5,055 nucleotides of DNA, taken from contig JALHQF010000041.1 of assembly GCA_022842085.1 (NCBI GenBank), forward strand, positions 1-5,055, written 5' to 3'. The notes under the pieces are model-generated. The model saw only the letters and a list, made by a program, of their open reading frames with translations. It ran no database searches and was not told the DNA's origin. Shown piece by piece: positions 1 to 5,055 of this stretch. The translations under genes were made by a program, and so were the position numbers. The stretch comes from Patescibacteria group bacterium (GTDB lineage: Bacteria > Patescibacteriota > UBA1384 > CAILIB01). Numbering within the stretch: position 1 is the first letter of the stretch; each line of letters starts with the position of its first letter.

Positions 1-1386
1 AATCCCGTGCTCTTCGAGTGCCTTGATGAGCGTAGCTTCGCTGTAGCGAGGTGGCGGTTCGGTTTCGTGGTACTCCTCAGCAAGGGTTTTGCAGGCCACC
101 TCCTCTCCCTCATGCAGCTCCGGGAGGAGCTTGTCACGGTCATCCGTGCCATACACGGCCAAGAAACCTGGAACCACTACTCGTTGACCTGTAGCCCGGA
201 GCGTGCCATCTCCTGCGGAGACCACGGCAGCGAGCTGCTCAAGCTGGGCCGGCGCCATCTGGGAGGCAAGGGTACGTGAACGAATGAGCTGGTACACCTT
301 CATGGCACTTGGGGAGACCGGAACCACCTCCTTGGAGACGTCGGTTGGACGAATCGCCTCGTGAGCCTCCTGAGCACTCGCCTTGGCTTTATAGAAGTTT
401 GGCTTCTCAGGGATCGATGTTGCGCCGTAGGTTTTGCGTGCATACGAGCGAATTGCCGTTACCGCCTCGCTTGCCAGCTCTACTGAGTCGGTACGCAGGT
501 AGGTAATAAACCCGCCCTCGTACAGCTCTTGTGCAGCACGCATGGCCGCCTTGGAGCTCATACCGAGTCGGTTTACCGCATCCTGCTGAAAGGTAGATGT
601 CGTGTACGGAGCAAGCGGCCGCCTGGTAGTTGGCTTTGATTCGAGTGCTTCAATGCGGTACGGCGCCTGGACCTTGGCCATTGCTGCCGCCACCTCTTCT
701 GGGGTTTTCCAGGTGAACTGCTCAAGCTTCTTGCCGGCTACATGGGTAAGCCGAGCGGTAAAGGTGTCGCCACGCTGAGTCTCTAGGAGTGCATCTACCG
801 TCCAGTAGGGCTCAGGCTTGAAAGCATCGCGCTCACGCTCGCGGTCTACGATGAGCCGCAGCGCAACACTCTGCACACGGCCAGCCGAGAGGCCGGTTGC
901 CACCTTTCGCCAGAGAATCGGTGAGAGCGTGTAACCAACCAAACGATCAAGGCTCCGTCGTGCCTGCTGAGCATCTACAAGGGGCATGTTGATCTGGCGA
1001 GGATGATCCAGCGCCTCTTGAATGGCAGCCTTGGTAATTTCGTTAAATGTGATGCGCTGGTACGGAATCTTCTTCTTCTCAAGCTCGAGCGCATGCGCGA
1101 GGTGCCAGCTGATTGCCTCACCTTCGCGGTCGAGGTCGGTGGCGAGAATGACCGCATCTGCCTGTTTGAGCTGTGCCTTAAGCTCCGTGAGCGCCTTCTT
1201 GGATTTTGGGGGGATAACGTAGGTTGGCTCAAAACCGTTGTCTGGGTCTACGCCAAGCTTGCTGCTGGGAAGGTCGCGGACGTGCCCGAACGACGCCTTA
1301 ACCGTGTACCCCGTGCCGAGGTACTTACCGATGGTCCCCGCCTTGGCAGGAGACTCTACGATGACGAGGGTGCGCTTGGGTGCCAT
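1..1386 (-). CDS. topA: DNA topoisomerase I, N-terminal 462 residues (cut by window edge)
   Basis: Type IA topoisomerase, which relaxes negative supercoils by cutting one strand through a tyrosyl-5'-phosphate link and passing the other strand. Seen: an N-terminal TOPRIM domain with VIVESPAK (residues 8-15, Glu11) and the metal-binding ATDLDREGE (82-90; Asp84, Asp86, Glu88), then LSAGRVQSVALRLIVDRE (166-183). The catalytic motif GGFITYLRTDS (291-301) places the active Tyr at 296, and AQEAHEAIRPTD follows at 338-349. All core catalytic residues are present and the frame is open to the left edge, so the C-terminal zinc-finger or repeat region lies outside. The ATG at 1386 gives the usual N-terminus just before the VIVESPAK strand, and no usable start lies close upstream. 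A GGAAGG stretch at 1401-1406 sits 14 bases upstream, longer than ideal. The start lies inside the end of dprA (31-base overlap), which suggests translational coupling. Confidence 0.97.
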   Translation of the reverse strand, partial: MAPKRTLVIVESPAKAGTIGKYLGTGYTVKASFGHVRDLPSSKLGVDPDNGFEPTYVIPPKSKKALTELKAQLKQADAVILATDLDREGEAISWHLAHALELEKKKIPYQRITFNEITKAAIQEALDHPRQINMPLVDAQQARRSLDRLVGYTLSPILWRKVATGLSAGRVQSVALRLIVDRERERDAFKPEPYWTVDALLETQRGDTFTARLTHVAGKKLEQFTWKTPEEVAAAMAKVQAPYRIEALESKPTTRRPLAPYTTSTFQQDAVNRLGMSSKAAMRAAQELYEGGFITYLRTDSVELASEAVTAIRSYARKTYGATSIPEKPNFYKAKASAQEAHEAIRPTDVSKEVVPVSPSAMKVYQLIRSRTLASQMAPAQLEQLAAVVSAGDGTLRATGQRVVVPGFLAVYGTDDRDKLLPELHEGEEVACKTLAEEYHETEPPPRYSEATLIKALEEHGI

Positions 1387-2204
1387 GTGCCGAATCTTGA
1401 CCTTCCATACCCTGCCTGGTTGAGGGCACTGAGCGCAAGCATTACCCTGGCTGGTTGCCAGGAAAGCCGCGCTGCGAGCTGCCCAGCCGTGGCAGGGCTG
1501 GTTGAGAGCGCACGGTACACTGCCTCCTGATCTGGCGTCAACTGAGGGCGCGGCTCTGGGGGGATTTCGATACCTAGGAGTGACGCCAAATCCTCGCTCC
1601 TGGTAACAACGCTTGCGCCATCTTGAATGAGCCGATTAGTACCAGCCGCCGTGGATCTGGCGATGTCCCCAGGAACAGCTGCAACTGTGTGTCCAAGGTC
1701 GAGAGCAAACTGGGCTGTGTGCAGCGCACCAGAGTGCTCGGCTGCCTCTACAACCAAGAGAACCGGTGAGAGTGCCGCGATAATACGGTTACGAGCAATG
1801 AAACTGTGTCTTCCGGTGGCTGAGCCATCGGCGTACTCACTCAAGATAAGTCCGCCACTCGCTGTAAGTGCCCTGGCCGCGCCCTGGTGCACTGCGGGGT
1901 AGATTCGACCTAACGGTGTGCCAAGCACCGCAATGCCTCTACCCCCTACCTTGATGGTAACCTCGTGAGCAGCGCGGTCGATACCGTATGCTAAGCCTGA
2001 AACAACTGCCACACCAGAACGAATAAGCGGCGCGAGGAGCGTCTGCACGGCGTAGTGGCCAGCTGGCGAAGCATCTCTACTGCCCACAACACCAAGGCGC
2101 GGTGCAGAGAGGCACGCCAGGTCACCATCTGCGTAGAGCCCGTTTAGCGGTGGGTGCACCTGGGCAAGGGTCTGCGGGAACTTGGTTAGCGCGAAGAAGG
2201 GCAT
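1356..2204 (-). CDS. dprA: DprA/Smf DNA-processing protein, short form
   Basis: Family role: cytoplasmic protein that binds incoming single-stranded DNA during natural transformation and loads RecA on it; it is also widespread in non-competent bacteria. Seen, numbered from the ATG at 2204: GSR (41-43), SGLAYGID (69-76), RNRIIAALS (138-146), VVEAAEHSGALHTA (151-164), AVPGDI (176-181) and GTNRLIQDGA (188-197). These are the full set of Rossmann-like DprA-core motifs. A C-terminal winged-helix-like segment runs from about 222 to 272. At 282 residues it lacks the N-terminal SAM-like domain of many homologues and begins almost directly at the FPQTLAQV..PPLNGLY element. A GTG at 2210 is also in frame, just after an in-frame TAG at 2214-2216. 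ATG 2204 is preferred because AGGG (2212-2215) is 7 bases from it but only 1 base from the GTG. It lies 30 bases after the mfd-like stop and overlaps topA by 31 bases. Confidence 0.95.
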   Translation of the reverse strand: MPFFALTKFPQTLAQVHPPLNGLYADGDLACLSAPRLGVVGSRDASPAGHYAVQTLLAPLIRSGVAVVSGLAYGIDRAAHEVTIKVGGRGIAVLGTPLGRIYPAVHQGAARALTASGGLILSEYADGSATGRHSFIARNRIIAALSPVLLVVEAAEHSGALHTAQFALDLGHTVAAVPGDIARSTAAGTNRLIQDGASVVTRSEDLASLLGIEIPPEPRPQLTPDQEAVYRALSTSPATAGQLAARLSWQPARVMLALSALNQAGYGRSRFGTWHPSAPSSS

Positions 2205-2215
2205 ATCCACACCCT
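2205..2215 (-). promoter_or_regulatory. Ribosome-binding site deciding the dprA start
   Basis: On the minus strand AGGG (2212-2215) precedes two in-frame candidate starts, GTG at 2210 and ATG at 2204. Spacing is 1 base to the GTG and 7 bases to the ATG, so the ATG is the likelier start. The match to the Shine-Dalgarno consensus is partial. Confidence 0.5.
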
Positions 2216-2234
2216 AGATTCGCTTGTGCGCCGG

Positions 2235-4112
2235 TTACAGCCTCGTCTCACCTGAGGCAGTAAGGTAGAGCGGAATCCCTGCTTGCTGAGCTTGTTTCCC
2301 GAGCTCCTCAGACAGAAGTTGCGTGTAGAGCAGGAGCCCAACCGACTCGAGGTTGCCGTGCTGCTCTACCCCTAGTAGGTTACCGCTGCCGCGCAGCTCA
2401 AGATCACGCACTGCCAGCTGCCAACCACTCCCCAGAGCCTGGTGTTCCTCGAGTGCCTGGAGACGCGCCCTGGCTGCTTGGGTGGCAAGCGGTGGTAGAT
2501 CGGGGTCGTCCAGGTTGTAGTCGGCGTGCTCGACACTCCCAATACAGAAGAGCGCATGTGCCTGGGTACTGCGGCGCCCAACACGGCCTCGCAGCTGGTG
2601 CAGATCGGCAAGTCCAAAACGCTCTGATCTGAGGACAATAAGGGTATTGGCTTCTGGACAATCGAGCCCATGCCCCACCAGGTTAGTTGCCACTAGAACG
2701 CGGGTTTCTCCCGCCATGAACGCTTCCATTCCCTTCTGGAGAACCTCTGCAGGCTGCTGTCCGTGCACCATGCCAATTTGCACACCAGCAAACGGTGTTT
2801 CCTGGAGCAGCTTGTGTAGTCGAGCCTGCACCGGACCCAGCATGCCAACACGCGGGTGGACTACAAATACCTGTCCGCCTCGCCCTAGCTCGGCCACAAG
2901 CGCCTTTCGCACGAAACCGTCGTGGTAGTGCTCTACCTCCGTTCGAACCGCTAGGCGGCCTTCTGGAGGCTGCTGGAGCTGAGAGAGTCCGCGAATGCCC
3001 CCAAGCGAGAGCGCCAGGGTGCGTGGGATGGGTGTGGCTGAGAGTGCCAGGGTGTCGCACGTTGGCCGAATCTGGCGTAGCCGCTCTTTCTGCTTCACGC
3101 CAAAGCGCTGCTCTTCGTCGATAACCAGGAGCCCGAGCCGCTTGCAGGTAAGCTCTGGCGAGAGCAACCGGTGAGTACCAATCACCAAGTCAAGTGAGCC
3201 ATCGGCGAGCCCCTGGAGCACCCCGCCGCGCTTGGCAAGGCGGCTGTAGCGACCAATGCGCACGGGAAGCCCTTGCAACCGCTCTTCGAAAACCCTTGCG
3301 TGCTGCTCGGCTAAGAGGGTTGTAGGCGCTACCACGAGCACTTGGCCGCCACCTGCCAACACCCGCACCGCCGCACGCAGTGCTACTTCTGTTTTGCCAA
3401 ACCCCACATCTCCCACCAGGAGGCGATCCATTGGCTCCGGCATCGCGAGCTCGGCACCAATGAGCTCCAGGACACTCGCTTGATCTGGGGTAAGGGTGAA
3501 GCCAGCTCCACGTGCCACCGTCGCCTCCCACTCAGGAGCGGGAATCCAGGGTGCCCGATTCGCCTTCTGACGCTTGAGGAATCCCTTGAGGAGCGTGCGT
3601 GCCACGCCGATGAGGTCTCTCTGTACCCGCTGCAAGGTGTTGCGCCAGGCCACACTGTGCAGACGGGTCAGCTTTGGCTGCCGGCTTCCCAGGTATGGCA
3701 TGAGGAGTGGTACCCGACTCTCGGGGATACGCAACAGATCGCCACCTGCGTAGCTAATGAGGATGTCTGGTTCCTCGCTCCCCTGGCGCCGCTCAATCCC
3801 CTGAAAGATGCCAATACCGTGTACTGGGTGTACGAGGTACTCACCAGTGTGCACCTTACCGTTTGGGGTTTCGAGGTGGTTGGGCAGGAGATCGGGAGCT
3901 TCTGCAACCGCCTCCCACCCGTACCCTGCTTGACGCTCAATCCGTTCAAGCGCTTCACCAAAGAAGTGGAGCCGGTACGGCGCCTCGCTGGTTGTGGGCC
4001 AGACTACGAGGGTATCGCCAAGCACTGCCACATCGGCGGGCTGGAGCACTTCGGCGCGGTCGACGTACCCGTGCGAACGCAGGTAGGCAACTGTTTCGCT
4101 ACGGGTAAGCAT
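2235..4112 (-). CDS. mfd: Minimal Mfd-like transcription-repair coupling helicase
   Basis: Superfamily 2 DNA translocase related to Mfd, which pushes stalled RNA polymerase off DNA. Seen in order: a remnant of UvrB-like domain 1b (about residues 1-60, with PYRLHFFGEALERI at 45-58); a CarD-like RNA-polymerase-interaction domain (about 88-150, GEYLVHPVHGIGIF at 90-103); helicase lobe 1 with Walker A GDVGFGKTE (234-242, Lys240), PTTLLAEQH (263-271), DEEQRFGV (332-339) and SATPIPRTL (358-366); lobe 2 with HGQ (450-452) and QLRGRVGR (506-513); and a TRG motif RDLELRGSGNLLGVEQHG (569-586). The protein stops soon after, at residue 625. Domains 1a and 2 (UvrA contact) and C-terminal domain 7 of full-length Mfd (about 1,150 residues) are missing. 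The ATG at 4112 is the only ATG, GTG or TTG in frame after the TAG at 4221-4223; a weak AGG lies 9 bases upstream. RecG is the nearest alternative, but the CarD-like domain argues for Mfd. UvrA-dependent repair coupling cannot be assumed. Confidence 0.92.
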   Translation of the reverse strand: MLTRSETVAYLRSHGYVDRAEVLQPADVAVLGDTLVVWPTTSEAPYRLHFFGEALERIERQAGYGWEAVAEAPDLLPNHLETPNGKVHTGEYLVHPVHGIGIFQGIERRQGSEEPDILISYAGGDLLRIPESRVPLLMPYLGSRQPKLTRLHSVAWRNTLQRVQRDLIGVARTLLKGFLKRQKANRAPWIPAPEWEATVARGAGFTLTPDQASVLELIGAELAMPEPMDRLLVGDVGFGKTEVALRAAVRVLAGGGQVLVVAPTTLLAEQHARVFEERLQGLPVRIGRYSRLAKRGGVLQGLADGSLDLVIGTHRLLSPELTCKRLGLLVIDEEQRFGVKQKERLRQIRPTCDTLALSATPIPRTLALSLGGIRGLSQLQQPPEGRLAVRTEVEHYHDGFVRKALVAELGRGGQVFVVHPRVGMLGPVQARLHKLLQETPFAGVQIGMVHGQQPAEVLQKGMEAFMAGETRVLVATNLVGHGLDCPEANTLIVLRSERFGLADLHQLRGRVGRRSTQAHALFCIGSVEHADYNLDDPDLPPLATQAARARLQALEEHQALGSGWQLAVRDLELRGSGNLLGVEQHGNLESVGLLLYTQLLSEELGKQAQQAGIPLYLTASGETRL

Positions 4113-4114
4113 GA

Positions 4115-4143
4115 TTGACAGCCTAGCAGAAATCGCGTACCAA
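4115..4143 (+). promoter_or_regulatory. Possible sigma-70-type promoter for the small membrane-protein gene
   Basis: TTGACA at 4115-4120 matches the -35 consensus exactly, followed after 17 bases by TACCAA at 4138-4143, a poor -10. If used, transcription would start near 4150 and leave a leader of about 130 bases before the TTG start. The weak -10 and chance occurrence keep confidence low. Confidence 0.25.
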
Positions 4144-4223
4144 GAGCACAGGTTGGGACCAGAAAAGATGCTCTGAGAGCTGCCTGTGTGGTCTGCGGAT
4201 TCGTTGCCCCTCCTTTGAATCTA

Positions 4224-4237
4224 TCACCTTCGGGTGA
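4224..4237 (+). promoter_or_regulatory. cUUCGg tetraloop hairpin in the leader
   Basis: TCACC, TTCG, GGTGA form a perfect 5-bp stem closed by C-G around a UUCG loop, the exceptionally stable tetraloop class. No T-run follows, so it is not an intrinsic terminator. It lies 43 bases before the TTG start of the downstream gene. Confidence 0.5.
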
Positions 4238-4252
4238 GCCCGCAGGTAGCTC

Positions 4253-4269
4253 CCAGGGACATTCCCTGG
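4253..4269 (+). promoter_or_regulatory. Hairpin overlapping the ribosome-binding site
   Basis: CCAGGGA (4253-4259) and TCCCTGG (4263-4269) are exact reverse complements around a 3-base CAT loop; opening one pair gives a more usual 5-base loop. The last two bases of the 3' arm are the first two G residues of the GGAGG ribosome-binding site at 4268-4272, so folding would partly hide that site in the mRNA. Confidence 0.5.
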
Positions 4270-4282
4270 AGGATTCCTGTTG
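4268..4282 (+). promoter_or_regulatory. Strong ribosome-binding site with TTG start
   Basis: GGAGG at 4268-4272 is 7 bases upstream of a TTG at 4280-4282. This core match and good spacing support the rare TTG as initiator. A second in-frame candidate exists: ATG at 4319, with AAGGGAG at 4305-4311 also spaced by 7 bases, giving a protein 13 residues shorter. Confidence 0.65.
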
Positions 4283-4666
4283 AAAACCTCCGAAATTTCC
4301 GACGAAGGGAGTCGCGCAATGGCCCCCTGCATGGTCGTAGTCTTGCTTTCCGTCGCGTTCGGCATTTGCGTCGGCTTGGCAGGGCTAAGCCGGTTCTTGT
4401 ATGGGGAGCCTGGGTACGGATACCCCCAGCGTGTGAAGCAGGCTCTCGAGTGTGCGCGTACCAAAGCTCCTGCGGGTTCGCCAGTTACCATACTTCAAAT
4501 TACTCGGGAGGAGAGCGGACTGATTGGAGCTCGCGAGGTTGAGCTTACGAACGGCTTCCTCGGCGACGAGATCATCTACTACACGCTGCCACAAAGAGGC
4601 CAGCCCCAACCAAGGCTGGGCAACCTCATCTGGGTTACCCCCACAGCTAGCGGCATCTGCCCCTGA
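4280..4666 (+). CDS. Small single-pass membrane protein of unknown function
   Basis: Not recognised. The 128-residue product has a short N-terminal segment with acidic residues, one strongly hydrophobic stretch at about residues 15-40 (VVVLLSVAFGICVGLAGL at 19-36), then about 85 mostly polar residues. No clear signal-peptidase site is visible, so a membrane anchor is likelier than a cleaved signal. In the soluble part Cys58 and Cys127 could form a disulfide if that part is outside the cell. Support for a real gene: strong GGAGG at good spacing, a plausible topology, and a TGA stop 4 bases before a perfect terminator hairpin. It is divergent from the mfd-like gene and convergent with rplK, so it is probably a one-gene transcript. 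The start could instead be ATG 4319, which would leave almost no residues before the hydrophobic stretch. An overlapping minus-strand frame (4123-4491) is less convincing. Confidence 0.65.
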   Translation: MKTSEISDEGSRAMAPCMVVVLLSVAFGICVGLAGLSRFLYGEPGYGYPQRVKQALECARTKAPAGSPVTILQITREESGLIGAREVELTNGFLGDEIIYYTLPQRGQPQPRLGNLIWVTPTASGICP

Positions 4667-4668
4667 TC

Positions 4669-4698
4669 AAAAACCCCCACCCTCTCGGGTGGGGGTTT
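4669..4698. terminator. Bidirectional intrinsic terminator
   Basis: AAACCCCCACCC (4671-4682) and GGGTGGGGGTTT (4687-4698) are exact reverse complements around a TCTC loop, a perfect 12-bp GC-rich stem. Read on the minus strand the stem runs into TTTTT (4669-4673), a good exit for rplK transcripts. Read on the plus strand it ends in TTT only, so termination of the small membrane-protein gene, whose stop is at 4664-4666, may be weaker. It sits between the two convergent stop codons. Confidence 0.93.
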
Positions 4699-4717
4699 CC
4701 CCTATTTCAGCGAGTGC

Positions 4718-5055
4718 CTAGGCCTCAACCTTCACACCCATCGAACGAGCTGTCCCAGCAATGATCTTCATTGCCTGCTCAGGATCACGCGCCGAGAGGT
4801 CTGGCATTTTGCGCTCGGCTACTGCCATGAGCTGCTCCTTACTCAGCGTACCAGCCACTTCCTTCTTTACGTTCTTGGCACCCTTTGCCAAGCCAAGTGC
4901 CTCACGGATGAGCACAGAGGCAGGTGGCTGCTTGAGAACGAAGGAGAAGGTGCGGTCTTCGTAAATGGAGATCTCAACCGGAATAATGGTGTTCCCCATT
5001 GGGGCAGTTGCCTGGTTGAACTGGTTTACGAACTCACCGATATTGATACCGGCCG
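4718..5055 (-). CDS. rplK: 50S ribosomal protein L11, C-terminal part (cut by window edge)
   Basis: L11 binds 23S rRNA at the GTPase-associated centre, where elongation factors dock. About 112 of roughly 141 residues are visible. Seen: AGINIGEFVNQFN, the end of the N-terminal domain, then IIPVEISIYEDRTFSFVLKQ and PPASVLIREALGLAKG, the rRNA-binding C-terminal domain with KMPDL and the family-typical ending GTARSMGVKVEA. An internal ATG at 4999 is not the start, because the frame continues in clear L11 sequence to the right edge. The gene ends with TAG at 4718-4720, 20 bases before a strong terminator. No rplA follows, although rplK-rplA is the common order in bacteria. Confidence 0.97.
   Translation of the reverse strand, partial: AGINIGEFVNQFNQATAPMGNTIIPVEISIYEDRTFSFVLKQPPASVLIREALGLAKGAKNVKKEVAGTLSKEQLMAVAERKMPDLSARDPEQAMKIIAGTARSMGVKVEA

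Larger units (their letters stand above)
4113..4279. promoter_or_regulatory. Divergent intergenic region between the mfd-like gene and the small membrane-protein gene
   Basis: These 167 bases separate two divergent starts and should hold promoters for both. On the plus strand a perfect TTGACA lies at 4115-4120 with a weak TACCAA (3 of 6 matches) 17 bases later at 4138-4143. On the minus strand TAGATT (4 of 6 matches to TATAAT, minus-strand reading of 4218-4223) has no convincing -35. The right half holds two hairpins and an anti-Shine-Dalgarno-like stretch, listed separately. No coding region is supported here. Confidence 0.5.

Noticed and set aside
1003..1530. Plus-strand open frame of 175 codons
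   Set aside because: It is antisense to the topA start and the dprA end, both supported by conserved motifs; its own product is unrecognisable.
3342..4118. Plus-strand open frame of 258 codons
   Set aside because: It lies wholly opposite the mfd-like gene, whose minus-strand product carries many helicase and CarD-like motifs. The plus-strand product has no recognisable domain and looks like a shadow of GC-rich codons.
4224..4237. cUUCGg hairpin as a terminator
   Set aside because: The stem is only 5 bp and no T-run follows on either strand.
4123..4491. Minus-strand open frame of 122 codons ending 10 bases before the mfd-like start
   Set aside because: It would be well placed as an upstream operon gene, but it has no good ribosome-binding site. 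Its product is proline- and arginine-rich without domain features, and it covers the better supported plus-strand gene. It is not an N-terminal piece of Mfd: no UvrB-like residues are visible.
4718..4999. ATG at 4999 as the start of a 93-residue protein
   Set aside because: The frame continues upstream to the window edge in clear ribosomal protein L11 sequence, so this is an internal methionine.
1..5055. CRISPR arrays, tRNA or rRNA genes, insertion sequences, phage genes
   Set aside because: No spaced direct repeats, cloverleaf-like segments, transposase or phage motifs were seen while reading; nearly all bases are accounted for by five genes and short intergenic regions.

Overview
This 5,055-base window is a bacterial housekeeping segment, GC-rich by eye. 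Four of its five genes lie on the minus strand. Reading the minus strand from the right edge: the 3' part of rplK (ribosomal protein L11) ends at a perfect 12-bp hairpin terminator. A small plus-strand gene for a one-pass membrane protein of unknown function converges on that terminator. After a divergent intergenic region of 167 bases comes a minus-strand cluster of mfd-like helicase, dprA and topA, which runs off the left edge. The last three genes are packed like an operon: 24-27 bases between mfd and dprA, and a 31-base overlap between dprA and topA.

The most notable gene is the mfd homologue. It is intact and starts on its own ATG, but is only 625 residues long, against about 1,150 for a classical transcription-repair coupling factor. 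It keeps a scrap of the UvrB-like domain 1b, the CarD-like RNA-polymerase-interaction domain, both RecG-like helicase lobes and the TRG translocation motif. It lacks the UvrA-contacting domain 2 and the autoinhibitory C-terminal domain 7. Those two domains clamp onto each other in classical Mfd, so their joint absence looks like a coherent minimal translocase rather than random decay. DprA is also short at its N-terminus, and rplK has no rplA directly downstream.

Together these genes concern DNA handling: displacement of stalled RNA polymerase (Mfd-like), RecA loading on incoming or single-stranded DNA (DprA) and relaxation of negative supercoils (TopA). The compact proteins and tight packing suggest a streamlined bacterium. 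A candidate-phyla-radiation (Patescibacteria) lineage would fit, but that is an inference from gene architecture with low confidence. Nothing here shows a non-standard genetic code: the visible stops include TAA, TAG and TGA.

The plus-strand small gene is the least understood part. It starts with TTG behind a strong GGAGG ribosome-binding site. Its leader carries an ultra-stable cUUCGg hairpin, a second hairpin whose 3' arm covers part of the ribosome-binding site, and a stretch matching the anti-Shine-Dalgarno end of 16S rRNA. No CRISPR arrays, tRNA or rRNA genes, insertion sequences or prophage genes were seen.
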